Source: an uncultured Lachnospiraceae bacterium
Lineage (GTDB): Bacteria; Bacillota; Clostridia; Lachnospirales; Lachnospiraceae
Assembly: GCA_947367855.1 (NCBI GenBank)
Contig: CANBFE010000034.1
Span: forward strand, 1 to 36,227
Direction: 5' to 3'
Length of the DNA: 36,227 nt
The number at the start of each line of letters is the position of its first letter. The first letter of the stretch is position 1. Below the pieces are notes generated by a model, which ran no database searches, had not been told where the DNA came from, and saw nothing but the letters and a program-made list of their open reading frames with translations. Of the stretch, positions 7,655 through 14,137 are shown in pieces. Both the position numbers and the translations under genes were made by a program.

Positions 7655-8557
7655 ATGGAAAACGAATATAAAATCGAGGCCAGAAAACAATACCTGCATG
7701 CTTTTCGTTTCTGGTTTCTGGGAATCGGCATACTGGCAGTTCTCTGCATTGTCATGGGGGTTCTTGGCCGGGCGGGAAACAATGTTCCCAGGACAAACAC
7801 GGAGGCGCCCGTGGAGCGGGTATTTGACTATGCGGATGTCCTTTCGGACAGTGAGGAGGAGAAGCTGCGGGAGCACATTGCCGGGGTGGAGAGGAAGCTG
7901 CACATTGACATTGTGCTGGTGACCATCAGCCAGTCTGTGGAAGGGGCCCAGGCCATGGCCCGGTACGGGCTGCGCTCAGAGGACTGGGAACAGAATATGC
8001 AGGACCTGGCGGATGATTTCTGGGATGAAAACCGGTTCGGTTACAATAAGGGATTTGAGGGGGACGGGGTTCTCCTTCTGCATAACTGGTATGAGGGACA
8101 GAACGGGGAGCACCTTTCCACCAGCGGCAGAGTGGAGCAGGCCTTCAGCCTCCGGGACATAGACAGGGTACTGTATGCCGTGGACGACTATTATGCCTCC
8201 AATCCCTATAAGGCGTACAGGGCCTATGTGGATGAAGTGGCGGATCTGCTGGATCATTCACTCAGTCTGCCTTTTTCCTGGGTTACGGTTTTTCTGGCGC
8301 CGGTTCTCATTGCATTTCTCTATGCTGTTACGGGCGCTTCCCAGAGCAGGGCGGAAAATACCGTAGCAGTCAATGCCTATGTGGCAGGAGGAAAGCCGGA
8401 GGTCAGGAACAGGGCGGATGATCTGCTGAGAAAGAACGTGGTTTCCAGAAAAATCGAGACAGCCTCCTCCGGCGGAGGAGGCAGAAGCAGCGGAGGCGGC
8501 GGACACCATACCAGCAGCGGAGGAGCAAGCCACGGAGGGGGAAGCCACAGGCATTGA
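7655..8557 (+). CDS. TPM-domain membrane protein with glycine-rich tail
   Basis: This 300-residue protein has a membrane segment at about residues 14-35 (FWFLGIGILAVLCIVMGVL). A TPM domain follows at about 52-200, beginning VFDYADVLSDSEEEKLREHIAGVERKLHIDIVLVTI. A second membrane segment lies near 208-225. The tail is low complexity: SSGGGGRSSGGGGHHTSSGG and ASHGGGSHRH. The TPM fold is known from YgcG-like proteins and plant TLP18.3, but its role in bacteria is unsettled. The His/Gly tail may bind metal, which is inference. The domain probably lies on the outer face between two anchors. The gene is 33 bases after the zinc-ribbon gene and is the last one before the terminator at 8579. Confidence 0.85.
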   Translation: MENEYKIEARKQYLHAFRFWFLGIGILAVLCIVMGVLGRAGNNVPRTNTEAPVERVFDYADVLSDSEEEKLREHIAGVERKLHIDIVLVTISQSVEGAQAMARYGLRSEDWEQNMQDLADDFWDENRFGYNKGFEGDGVLLLHNWYEGQNGEHLSTSGRVEQAFSLRDIDRVLYAVDDYYASNPYKAYRAYVDEVADLLDHSLSLPFSWVTVFLAPVLIAFLYAVTGASQSRAENTVAVNAYVAGGKPEVRNRADDLLRKNVVSRKIETASSGGGGRSSGGGGHHTSSGGASHGGGSHRH

Positions 8558-8578
8558 GGAAAGGAAAAAAGGAAACAA

Positions 8579-8612
8579 AAAAACACCCACATGACGGTAT
8601 GGGTGTTTTTTC
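8579..8612. terminator. Bidirectional intrinsic terminator between the TPM gene and rpsT
   Basis: AAAAACACCCA (8579-8589) and TGGGTGTTTTT (8600-8610) form an 11-base stem with a 10-base loop. A T tract follows on the plus strand and the A tract upstream gives one on the minus strand, so it can stop both converging transcripts. Confidence 0.9.
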
Positions 8613-8626
8613 TGTTTTATGATCTA

Positions 8627-8890
8627 TTAAGCCATTTCGTTTACAGCTTTGCTGATACGGGAAACTTTGTGGGCAATATTGTTTTTGTGATAAACGCCCT
8701 TTGTTCCAGCCATCTCGATGACCTTGGTAGCGGCAGCCAGTTCTGTCGTGGCAGCAGCCTTGTCACCTGTTGCGATTGCGGCATATACCTTCTTCATGGC
8801 AGTCTTAACATGGGACCTGATGGCCTTGTTTCTCTCAGCCTTGGTGCGGTTTACCAGAATTCTTTTCTTCGCGGATTTAATATTAGCCAA
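8627..8890 (-). CDS. rpsT: 30S ribosomal protein S20
   Basis: The 87-residue product begins (M)ANIKSAKKRILVNRTKAERNKAIRSHVKTAMKK, the typical S20 opening, and ends KNNIAHKVSRISKAVNEMA. S20 binds 16S rRNA helices early in 30S assembly. The start is TTG at 8890: GGAGG lies eight bases before it and the family N-terminus begins there, whereas the upstream ATG at 8905 would add five foreign residues and overlap the SD. E. coli rpsT also uses a UUG start and is autogenously controlled; the shared rare start suggests similar tuning, which is inference. A strong promoter lies upstream at 8977-9005 and the gene is monocistronic. Confidence 0.95.
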   Translation of the reverse strand: MANIKSAKKRILVNRTKAERNKAIRSHVKTAMKKVYAAIATGDKAAATTELAAATKVIEMAGTKGVYHKNNIAHKVSRISKAVNEMA

Positions 8891-8976
8891 GTCGTACACC
8901 TCCAATTGTATCGTAAATTATGTTTTACAGTTCCGTCCCGGCCAGACACGGAGGACCGAGACAAACGCACAAGGAT

Positions 8977-9005
8977 AGTTTAGTAAATAATAGAAATTTT
9001 GTCAA
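8977..9005 (-). promoter_or_regulatory. Sigma-A type promoter of rpsT
   Basis: On the minus strand TTGACA (9005-9000) is followed after 17 bases by TAAACT (8982-8977). The -35 box is perfect and the -10 box has four of six matches. It implies a leader of about 80 bases before the rpsT start. Confidence 0.85.
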
Positions 9006-9081
9006 GACATATTCCGGGAATTTTTGAACAAAATAAGGAACAGGCTAAAACAGAATCAAAATGCGAAAGAGAGTGAAGAAA

Positions 9082-10014
9082 ATGCAGAATGACGGAAATG
9101 TTCAGATCAGGACAGATCTGGCCCTGGAGGTAAGGGAAAGCATCAGTGAGGCGGACAGTGAGCTCCGGGGAGTCAGGGTGGAGGAAAACTATCATGAGGA
9201 GGAGGACATCCGGATAACCAAGGTGATGATCGACACAAAAAATGCTGCAAAGGCCATGGGAAAACCCATCGGAATCTATGTGACCATGGAGGCCCCTGCC
9301 ATGGTGGAGCCTGACGATGATTATCACAGGGAGATCTCCAGCCGTCTGGCAGAGGAGATTCTGGAACTGCTGCCGGGGGCGGGGAAGGAACAGTCCGTTC
9401 TGGTGGTTGGCCTGGGAAACCGGGAGGTGACTGCGGACGCCCTTGGGCCCCAGGTAGTTGACAACCTTTTTATCACCAGGCATATTGTGAGGGAGTACGG
9501 GAAGGCGGCCTATAACTGCGAGAGAATGAACCAGGTCAGCGCACTGGAACCGGGAGTCATGGCCAAGACCGGCATGGAGACGGCAGAGATTGTCAAGGGA
9601 GTGGTGGGGGAGACTGCCCCGGATGCGCTTATTGTCATAGACGCCCTGGCGGCCCGCAGTACAAAGCGGCTGAACCGTACCATACAGATTACCAATACGG
9701 GAATCCAGCCCGGTTCCGGCGTGGGCAACCACAGGAATGCCCTGACGGAGGAAAGTCTGGGCGTGCCGGTGATCGCCATCGGAATTCCCACAGTGGTGGA
9801 TGCAGCCACCATAGTGGGGGACGCCCTGGAGAAGCTCCTGAACGAGGAGGAGGACCCTGCCTGTGCAAGATACAAGGAGAAGCAGAAGCTGAACTTTGCG
9901 GAATTGAACAATATGTACATGACGGGTAAGGATATCGACGCCGTCATAAAGCGGGTCAGCTATACGGTATCCGAGGGAATTAATATTGCCATAGGGGAGG
10001 CGTTCATGGACTGA
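9082..10014 (+). CDS. gpr: GPR endopeptidase (germination protease)
   Basis: This is the spore protease that cleaves small acid-soluble proteins at germination, so that amino acids are released in the spore core. Family marks are QIRTDLALEVRE near the N-terminus (the zymogen self-cleavage region), VLVVGLGNREVTADALGPQVVDNLFITRH, YGKAAYNCERMNQVSALEPGVMAKTGMET, VIDALAARSTKRLNRTIQI, SGVGNHRNALTEESLGVPVIAIGIPTVVDAATI, all characteristic of peptidase family A25. I prefer ATG 9082, which puts ten residues before RTDLA, close to the short propeptides of other GPRs; the frame stays open to ATG 9061, which lacks an SD. spoIIP follows, the same gene order as in Bacillus subtilis. Forespore (sigma-G) control is expected, but I could not identify a convincing box. 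Confidence 0.92.
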   Translation: MQNDGNVQIRTDLALEVRESISEADSELRGVRVEENYHEEEDIRITKVMIDTKNAAKAMGKPIGIYVTMEAPAMVEPDDDYHREISSRLAEEILELLPGAGKEQSVLVVGLGNREVTADALGPQVVDNLFITRHIVREYGKAAYNCERMNQVSALEPGVMAKTGMETAEIVKGVVGETAPDALIVIDALAARSTKRLNRTIQITNTGIQPGSGVGNHRNALTEESLGVPVIAIGIPTVVDAATIVGDALEKLLNEEEDPACARYKEKQKLNFAELNNMYMTGKDIDAVIKRVSYTVSEGINIAIGEAFMD

Positions 10015-10171
10015 CCCGCCGGAAAAGCCTATTCATGGAAAAGTGTTCCCGGGCATATATTGAATAGGAATCTTTCGTGGCGGGAAAGGAAGTGCGGGAA
10101 AAATTTTCACAGACAGAAGCATAAAAAAGATCCCGGCAGCGGCAGCCCTGTTTCTGGGGTTACTGGTATTC

Positions 10172-11434
10172 TTGAAGGGCTGCGGCGCATCCGCTGCGGC
10201 GGAGGAAAGGGATACCATCGGTACGGCCATGCTGAAGAGCCTGGCGGAGGAGGCAGAAAATATGCTGAGCCGCCAGTTTATGCCCGGTATTGCATTTGCT
10301 GTTGAGAGCGCCCGGGGAAGCAGCCTTTTTTTAAAGGAACAGATCACGGCACAGTTTCCTTTCTACGGATATGCGGCAAAAAACAGCGGGCAGGCTGAGG
10401 AAGCGGATGTGCCGGATTTCAGGACAATCATACTGGCGGAGGCCGAGGAGGGCGGTTCTTACGGGGAAGAGCTGTCCGGGGAGACGGAACCGTCCGGAGG
10501 GAATCCCGGCGGGGCGGGCAGTATGGGCAATGCCAGCGCGGGGGATGCCGGCGCGGCAGAGGGATATCCCGTGCCGGATGAGTCCATGGAGGAGCTGCTG
10601 CGGGCGGAGAATGAGCTTGCGGCTGCTGGCATGCAGCAGAATGTCTTTGTTCCGCATACCAGGCAGAATCAGGTGGATCTGGAGGCCCTGTCCAGTTACG
10701 AGACGCTGATACAGCAGTTTTACACTGTGGATGGAAACACAGTGGCAGGCAGCGACCAACTGAATGTGGGGAAGCTGCTGGAGAAGGACATGCGGATTTC
10801 AAAGGAGGGGGAGGGTCCCCAGATCCTGATCTACCATACCCATTCCCAGGAGGCTTTTGCGGACTCAGTACCCGGAGATGCGGGCACTTCAATCATGGGG
10901 GTTGGGGAACACCTGACAGAAATCCTCAGGGAGACCTATGGCTATAATGTGCTGCACCATCTGGGACAGTATGACACCGAGTCCAGGGACGATTCCTATT
11001 CCGCTGCGCTGTCGGACATTGAGCAGGTGCTGAAGGAGTATCCGTCCATTCAGGTGGTGATCGATTTACATAGGGACGAAATGCCCGAAACCACGCGCCT
11101 GGTCATGGATCTGGACGGCAGGCCCACTGCCAGGTTCATGTTCTTCAACGGCCTGTCGCGCACAAGGAAGACCGGAAACATTGCCTATCTGTACAATGAG
11201 AATCTGGACGGAAATCTGGCATTTTCTTTTCAGATGCAGCTGAAGGCGATGGAATATTACCCAAACCTTACCAGGAGAATCTATCTGAAGGGGTACCGCT
11301 ATAATATGCATCTGAAGCCCAGAAGCCTGCTGGTGGAACTGGGAGCCCAGAATAATACCGTTGAGGAGGCCATGAATGCCTGTGATCCACTGGCCCATAT
11401 TCTGGACCTGGTGCTGTCCGGAGAGGCGGAGTAA
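10172..11434 (+). CDS. spoIIP: Stage II sporulation protein P (SpoIIP); true start probably further upstream
   Basis: SpoIIP is an amidase and endopeptidase that thins septal peptidoglycan during engulfment, working with SpoIID and SpoIIM. The C-terminal catalytic domain is clear: GEGPQILIYHTHSQEAF, IMGVGEHLTEILRETYGYNVLH, SIQVVIDLHRDEM, YLKGYRYNMHLKPRSLLVELGAQNNTVEEA. A Gly/Ala/Glu-rich linker precedes it. The first standard start codon in frame is TTG 10172, but this would cut off the membrane anchor. The frame is open back to 10064 and encodes IKKIPAAAALFLGLLVF just before residue 1, exactly where SpoIIP needs its transmembrane segment. There is no ATG, GTG or TTG in that part; ATT 10103, behind GGAAAGGAAG and GGGA, is the best candidate, or an extra A in the A6 run at 10123-10128 hides a start in the next frame. 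Function is firm, start is not. Confidence 0.85.
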   Translation: MKGCGASAAAEERDTIGTAMLKSLAEEAENMLSRQFMPGIAFAVESARGSSLFLKEQITAQFPFYGYAAKNSGQAEEADVPDFRTIILAEAEEGGSYGEELSGETEPSGGNPGGAGSMGNASAGDAGAAEGYPVPDESMEELLRAENELAAAGMQQNVFVPHTRQNQVDLEALSSYETLIQQFYTVDGNTVAGSDQLNVGKLLEKDMRISKEGEGPQILIYHTHSQEAFADSVPGDAGTSIMGVGEHLTEILRETYGYNVLHHLGQYDTESRDDSYSAALSDIEQVLKEYPSIQVVIDLHRDEMPETTRLVMDLDGRPTARFMFFNGLSRTRKTGNIAYLYNENLDGNLAFSFQMQLKAMEYYPNLTRRIYLKGYRYNMHLKPRSLLVELGAQNNTVEEAMNACDPLAHILDLVLSGEAE

Positions 11435-11451
11435 AAAAATTTAAAATTCAT

Positions 11452-11480
11452 TTTACTTTTGGATAGAAAACGGGTAAAAT
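11452..11480 (+). promoter_or_regulatory. Probable promoter of the AraC-type regulator gene
   Basis: TTTACT (11452-11457), 17 bases, then TAAAAT (11475-11480). It lies 45 bases before the regulator start and just after spoIIP. Confidence 0.6.
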
Positions 11481-11525
11481 AGCATAAACGTGAAAGGGCC
11501 GAGGCCTGAGGTATGGAGGAGACAT

Positions 11526-12383
11526 ATGGAAGAGAGACGGAAGACAGGCATCTCCATAGACGAGATGGACCCCACCTTCTTATTTATATGGAAGGGAACC
11601 AGGTACAAAGGCAATGAGGAGCCCGAGTACCGAAGCCATGATTTCCTGGAAATGGCCTATGTTCTATCCGGGGAAGGCAAATACAGGATTGATGATGAAA
11701 TATACCAGATCAGGGAAGGGGATCTGATTCTCATCAATCCAGGTGTGAAGCATCAGGCTCTGCTGTGTCCGGAGTCGGATATCCCGGCCACGGAGTTTTA
11801 TGTGGGATTTACCAATATCCGGATCTCCGGCTGCCAGGACAATTTCCTGCCCCTTCCAGATGGAAATTGTATCTATCACACGGCAGGGGAGTTGAGTCAG
11901 CGGCTTTTCAGGCTCTGCGCATCCATGGAGGCGGAGAATGCCGTGCGCAGGCAGGGGCGGTATTTTATGCTGAAGTCCTATCTGATTCAGATGCTGCTTC
12001 TGGTGATCCGGGAACAGTGTGAACCCATGGAGAGGCCCCAGGGCTATGCCTTCGAATCTGCCAGTAAAAAGTATGTGGCGGAGCAGGTGATCAGTTATAT
12101 TGAGGATCATTACAGTGAGAAGATATCCCTGGACCAGATCGCGGAGAATATGTACCTCAGCCCCTTCTATATCTCCAGGATTTTCAAGGGTGAGACAGGC
12201 AGTACCCCCATCCGCCATCTGATCAATCTCCGTCTGGAGAAGGCTAAGGAGCTTTTGGAGAAGGGGTATCAGGGAAGTATCCAGGAGGTGGCGGCTCTGG
12301 TGGGGTATGATGACGCCTATCACTTCAGCAAGCTGTTTAAAAAGCGCTACGGAATCTCACCGTCCCAGATTCGGAAGGGATGA
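11526..12383 (+). CDS. AraC-family transcriptional regulator with cupin sensor domain
   Basis: The 285-residue product has an N-terminal AraC-type cupin at about 20-130: EYRSHDFLEMAYVLSGEGKYRIDDEIYQIREGDLILINPGVKH. Two helix-turn-helix motifs form the C-terminal DNA-binding domain: ISLDQIAENMYLSPFYISRIFKGETGSTPIRHLINLRLEKAKELLE and IQEVAALVGYDDAYHFSKLFKKRYGISPSQIRK. The cupin probably binds a sugar or related small ligand, but no target operon is adjacent, so the ligand is unknown. I chose ATG 11526 because GGAGGAGAC lies directly before it; the GTG at 11490 would place the SD inside the gene. It appears to be monocistronic. Confidence 0.92.
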   Translation: MEERRKTGISIDEMDPTFLFIWKGTRYKGNEEPEYRSHDFLEMAYVLSGEGKYRIDDEIYQIREGDLILINPGVKHQALLCPESDIPATEFYVGFTNIRISGCQDNFLPLPDGNCIYHTAGELSQRLFRLCASMEAENAVRRQGRYFMLKSYLIQMLLLVIREQCEPMERPQGYAFESASKKYVAEQVISYIEDHYSEKISLDQIAENMYLSPFYISRIFKGETGSTPIRHLINLRLEKAKELLEKGYQGSIQEVAALVGYDDAYHFSKLFKKRYGISPSQIRKG

Positions 12384-12416
12384 GGATTGTTTATTTTTTA
12401 ACTTACCGGAAATCTG

Positions 12417-12445
12417 TTTTCAAACGGCATGAAATCTGGTACAAT
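12417..12445 (+). promoter_or_regulatory. Probable promoter of the DUF1905/C39-like gene
   Basis: TTTTCA (12417-12422), 17 bases, then TACAAT (12440-12445), followed by a leader of about 50 bases with GGAGG before the ATG at 12503. Confidence 0.65.
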
Positions 12446-12502
12446 AACGAAAATGTTTTTCGATTTGGAAGAAAGCGGGCAGGTCCCGGATGGAGGTAAA
12501 CG

Positions 12503-13171
12503 ATGAGATATTTTTTTCAGTCGGTGGTTGAGAAGAAGGAAAAAGGCTATATGATCCAGATTCCCTTCAACGTGTGGGAAGTCTGTAAGCAGAGGGATAT
12601 TATCCAGGCGGAAGTGGTACTGGACAATAAAGTCATCGAGTGCGAGCTGCTGCCCAGGGAGAGAGGCAATTACGAGATTCATATTCCTGACGGAGAGGCG
12701 GTGAGCGTGGAGCTTGGGGTGTCCCACAAAATCCTGCTGCATGTAACGGGCTCCCTGATCCGCATGGACCAGAACAGCCCCTACAGCTTTGAAAATCCGA
12801 TCCGGAAAATCGACGGCATACAGGTCATTATTCAGCCTGAGGACGGTTTGTGCGGACAGGCCTGTGTGGCAATGCTGGCGGGAAATACCATTGCGGAAGT
12901 GATCTCCGTCATGGACTGCAGGGAATGGCAGGCCACCATGGGACGCATGATTTCTGCCCTGAATTATTACGGAATTGATCATTCTGACGTGATTAATTAT
13001 ACGGAAGGCCGTGATACCGTGCTGCCGAAGTGCTGTATCATGATGGAAAAACTGGGACGCTACTGCCATTACCTGGTTCATTTTGACGGAAAATTCTATG
13101 ATTCCAATTTAGGCGTGTTAGAGGAGTATGATATGTCCAAGCTTTTGGGATATCTTGAGATTAAGTGCTAA
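12503..13171 (+). CDS. DUF1905-like domain joined to a C39-like cysteine protease fold
   Basis: The 222-residue product seems to have two parts. Residues 1-90 (YFFQSVVEKKEKGYMIQIPFNVWEV, IIQAEVVLDNKVIECELLPRERGNYEIHIPDG) follow the pattern of DUF1905, a small beta-barrel with a conserved G.M..IP..V segment. Residues 105-222 look like a C39 or papain-fold protease: Gln112 and Cys117 in IIQPEDGLCGQACVAMLAG, then His189 in RYCHYLVHFDGKFYDSNLG with Asp200 as a possible third residue. No signal peptide is seen, so it would act in the cytosol. Whether it is a protease, another amide hydrolase or an inactive fold is unknown. GGAGG precedes the ATG and the gene has its own promoter and terminator, so it is probably monocistronic. 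Confidence 0.7.
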   Translation: MRYFFQSVVEKKEKGYMIQIPFNVWEVCKQRDIIQAEVVLDNKVIECELLPRERGNYEIHIPDGEAVSVELGVSHKILLHVTGSLIRMDQNSPYSFENPIRKIDGIQVIIQPEDGLCGQACVAMLAGNTIAEVISVMDCREWQATMGRMISALNYYGIDHSDVINYTEGRDTVLPKCCIMMEKLGRYCHYLVHFDGKFYDSNLGVLEEYDMSKLLGYLEIKC

Positions 13172-13179
13172 AACAGAAC

Positions 13180-13218
13180 GGGGCTGAAACGGTTGGAATA
13201 CACATTCCCGTCAGCCCC
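13180..13218. terminator. Hairpin between convergent genes, probable terminator
   Basis: GGGGCTGA (13180-13187) pairs exactly with TCAGCCCC (13211-13218). On the minus strand it is followed by GTTCTGTTTTAG, which is T-rich, so it may end a minus-strand transcript as well as the plus-strand gene ending at 13171. Confidence 0.55.
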
Positions 13219-13234
13219 ATCTCTGTGTTCAAAT

Positions 13235-13456
13235 CTACCTGGTATACTCTCTGGACTGTCGGTAATAATAGGTCTGGAGGCGGCTCTGCCTGTCATAAGT
13301 CACGGTATAGCACTCCTCCGGAACATTTTCCTGAACCTTCTTATCCAGAATTCTGCCGAAAACGGAAGCTTTTGCTGTCTGGGAGTCTTGCTGCCCGGAA
13401 CCGCTCCTCTCCCTTTTTGGCTTTTGTACACAGGTTACAATCTGAACCGGATACAC
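13235..13456 (-). CDS. Possible small protein, minus strand, unrecognised
   Basis: On the minus strand the frame from GTG 13456 encodes 73 residues: YPVQIVTCVQKPKRERSG, AKASVFGRILDKKVQENVPEE, CYTVTYDRQSRLQTYYYRQSREYTR. It stays open upstream to about 13530 (CTVEICIQGGIDAANGIQTN) but no ATG is available and no SD stands before the GTG. The amino-acid make-up is protein-like rather than random, and a hairpin with a minus-strand T-rich end follows. It may be a real small gene, or the remains of a larger one whose 5' end has decayed. The rest of the 623-base gap between 13171 and 13795 holds the groESL control region. Confidence 0.35.
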   Translation of the reverse strand: MYPVQIVTCVQKPKRERSGSGQQDSQTAKASVFGRILDKKVQENVPEECYTVTYDRQSRLQTYYYRQSREYTR

Positions 13457-13537
13457 TTTGAAATTGGTTTGAATTCCGTTTGCTGCGTCAATCCCTCCCT
13501 GGATGCATATTTCAACAGTGCAGTTACCTTTTGTTAC

Positions 13538-13570
13538 TTATTATTTCGGCAGAATATTTGGAAATAATAA
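13538..13570. repeat. Perfect 10-base inverted repeat upstream of groES
   Basis: TTATTATTTC (13538-13547) and GAAATAATAA (13561-13570) are exact inverted complements separated by 13 bases. The pair sits 120 bases upstream of the groES promoter and may be an operator or a structure for the minus-strand frame. No known family is recognised. Confidence 0.5.
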
Positions 13571-13688
13571 CCCATTTCTAAAATAAATATAAAATCACCT
13601 TTCAGTGAGTAAAGTGAGATAAAACGAGAAAACGGGAGATAAAACGAGAAAACAGAAGATGATAAAACTTTGTTTTCCGTGAATGCGT

Positions 13689-13717
13689 TTGCAAAGACTT
13701 CCATATAAAACTATTAT
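13689..13717 (+). promoter_or_regulatory. Sigma-A type promoter of groESL
   Basis: TTGCAA (13689-13694), 17 bases, TATTAT (13712-13717). The predicted start of transcription near 13724 lies just before the CIRCE operator. Confidence 0.8.
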
Positions 13718-13729
13718 ATGTGTTAGCAA

Positions 13730-13756
13730 TTAGCACTCGGATTAAAAGAGTGCTAA
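13730..13756. promoter_or_regulatory. CIRCE operator (HrcA binding site)
   Basis: TTAGCACTC, nine bases, GAGTGCTAA is a perfect match to the CIRCE consensus. It covers the predicted start of the groESL transcript, as in other Bacillota, so repression by HrcA is expected. hrcA itself is not in this window. Confidence 0.97.
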
Positions 13757-13794
13757 CAGATACCAAATAATGTAAATGACAGGAGGCAATTATC

Positions 13795-14082
13795 ATGAAG
13801 TTAGTACCTTTGGGTGACAGAGTTGTATTAAAACAGTTGGTGGCTGAAGAGACCACAAAATCCGGTATTGTCCTTCCCGGACAGAGCAAGGAGAAGCCCC
13901 AGCAGGCAGAGGTTGTGGCTGTAGGCCCCGGCGGCATGGTAGACGGCAAGGAAGTCAAGATGGAGGTTAAGGTTGGGGACAGCGTGATCTACTCCAAGTA
14001 TTCAGGTACGGAAGTGAAGCTTGACGATGAGGAGTTCATCGTTGTAAAGCAGAATGATATCCTGGCTGTAATCGAGAACTGA
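13795..14082 (+). CDS. groES: Co-chaperonin GroES
   Basis: This 95-residue protein forms the heptameric lid of the GroEL chamber. It begins MKLVPLGDRVVLKQLVAEETTKSGIVLPGQSKEKPQQAEVVAVGPG and has the mobile loop around residues 17-34 with the GIVL segment that touches GroEL. It ends EEFIVVKQNDILAVIE. AGGAGG lies seven bases before the ATG. groEL follows after 55 bases, and the pair is controlled by the CIRCE operator. Confidence 0.97.
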   Translation: MKLVPLGDRVVLKQLVAEETTKSGIVLPGQSKEKPQQAEVVAVGPGGMVDGKEVKMEVKVGDSVIYSKYSGTEVKLDDEEFIVVKQNDILAVIEN

Positions 14083-14137
14083 CAGCAGCATCAAAGTTAA
14101 CATTATTTATAGAAACAAAAACGGAGGCATGAAAATC

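Noticed and set aside
8450..8560. Repetitive Gly/Ser-coding sequence as a possible CRISPR or minisatellite
   Set aside because: It is the in-frame glycine-rich tail of the TPM protein. No spaced identical repeats of CRISPR type were seen anywhere in the window.
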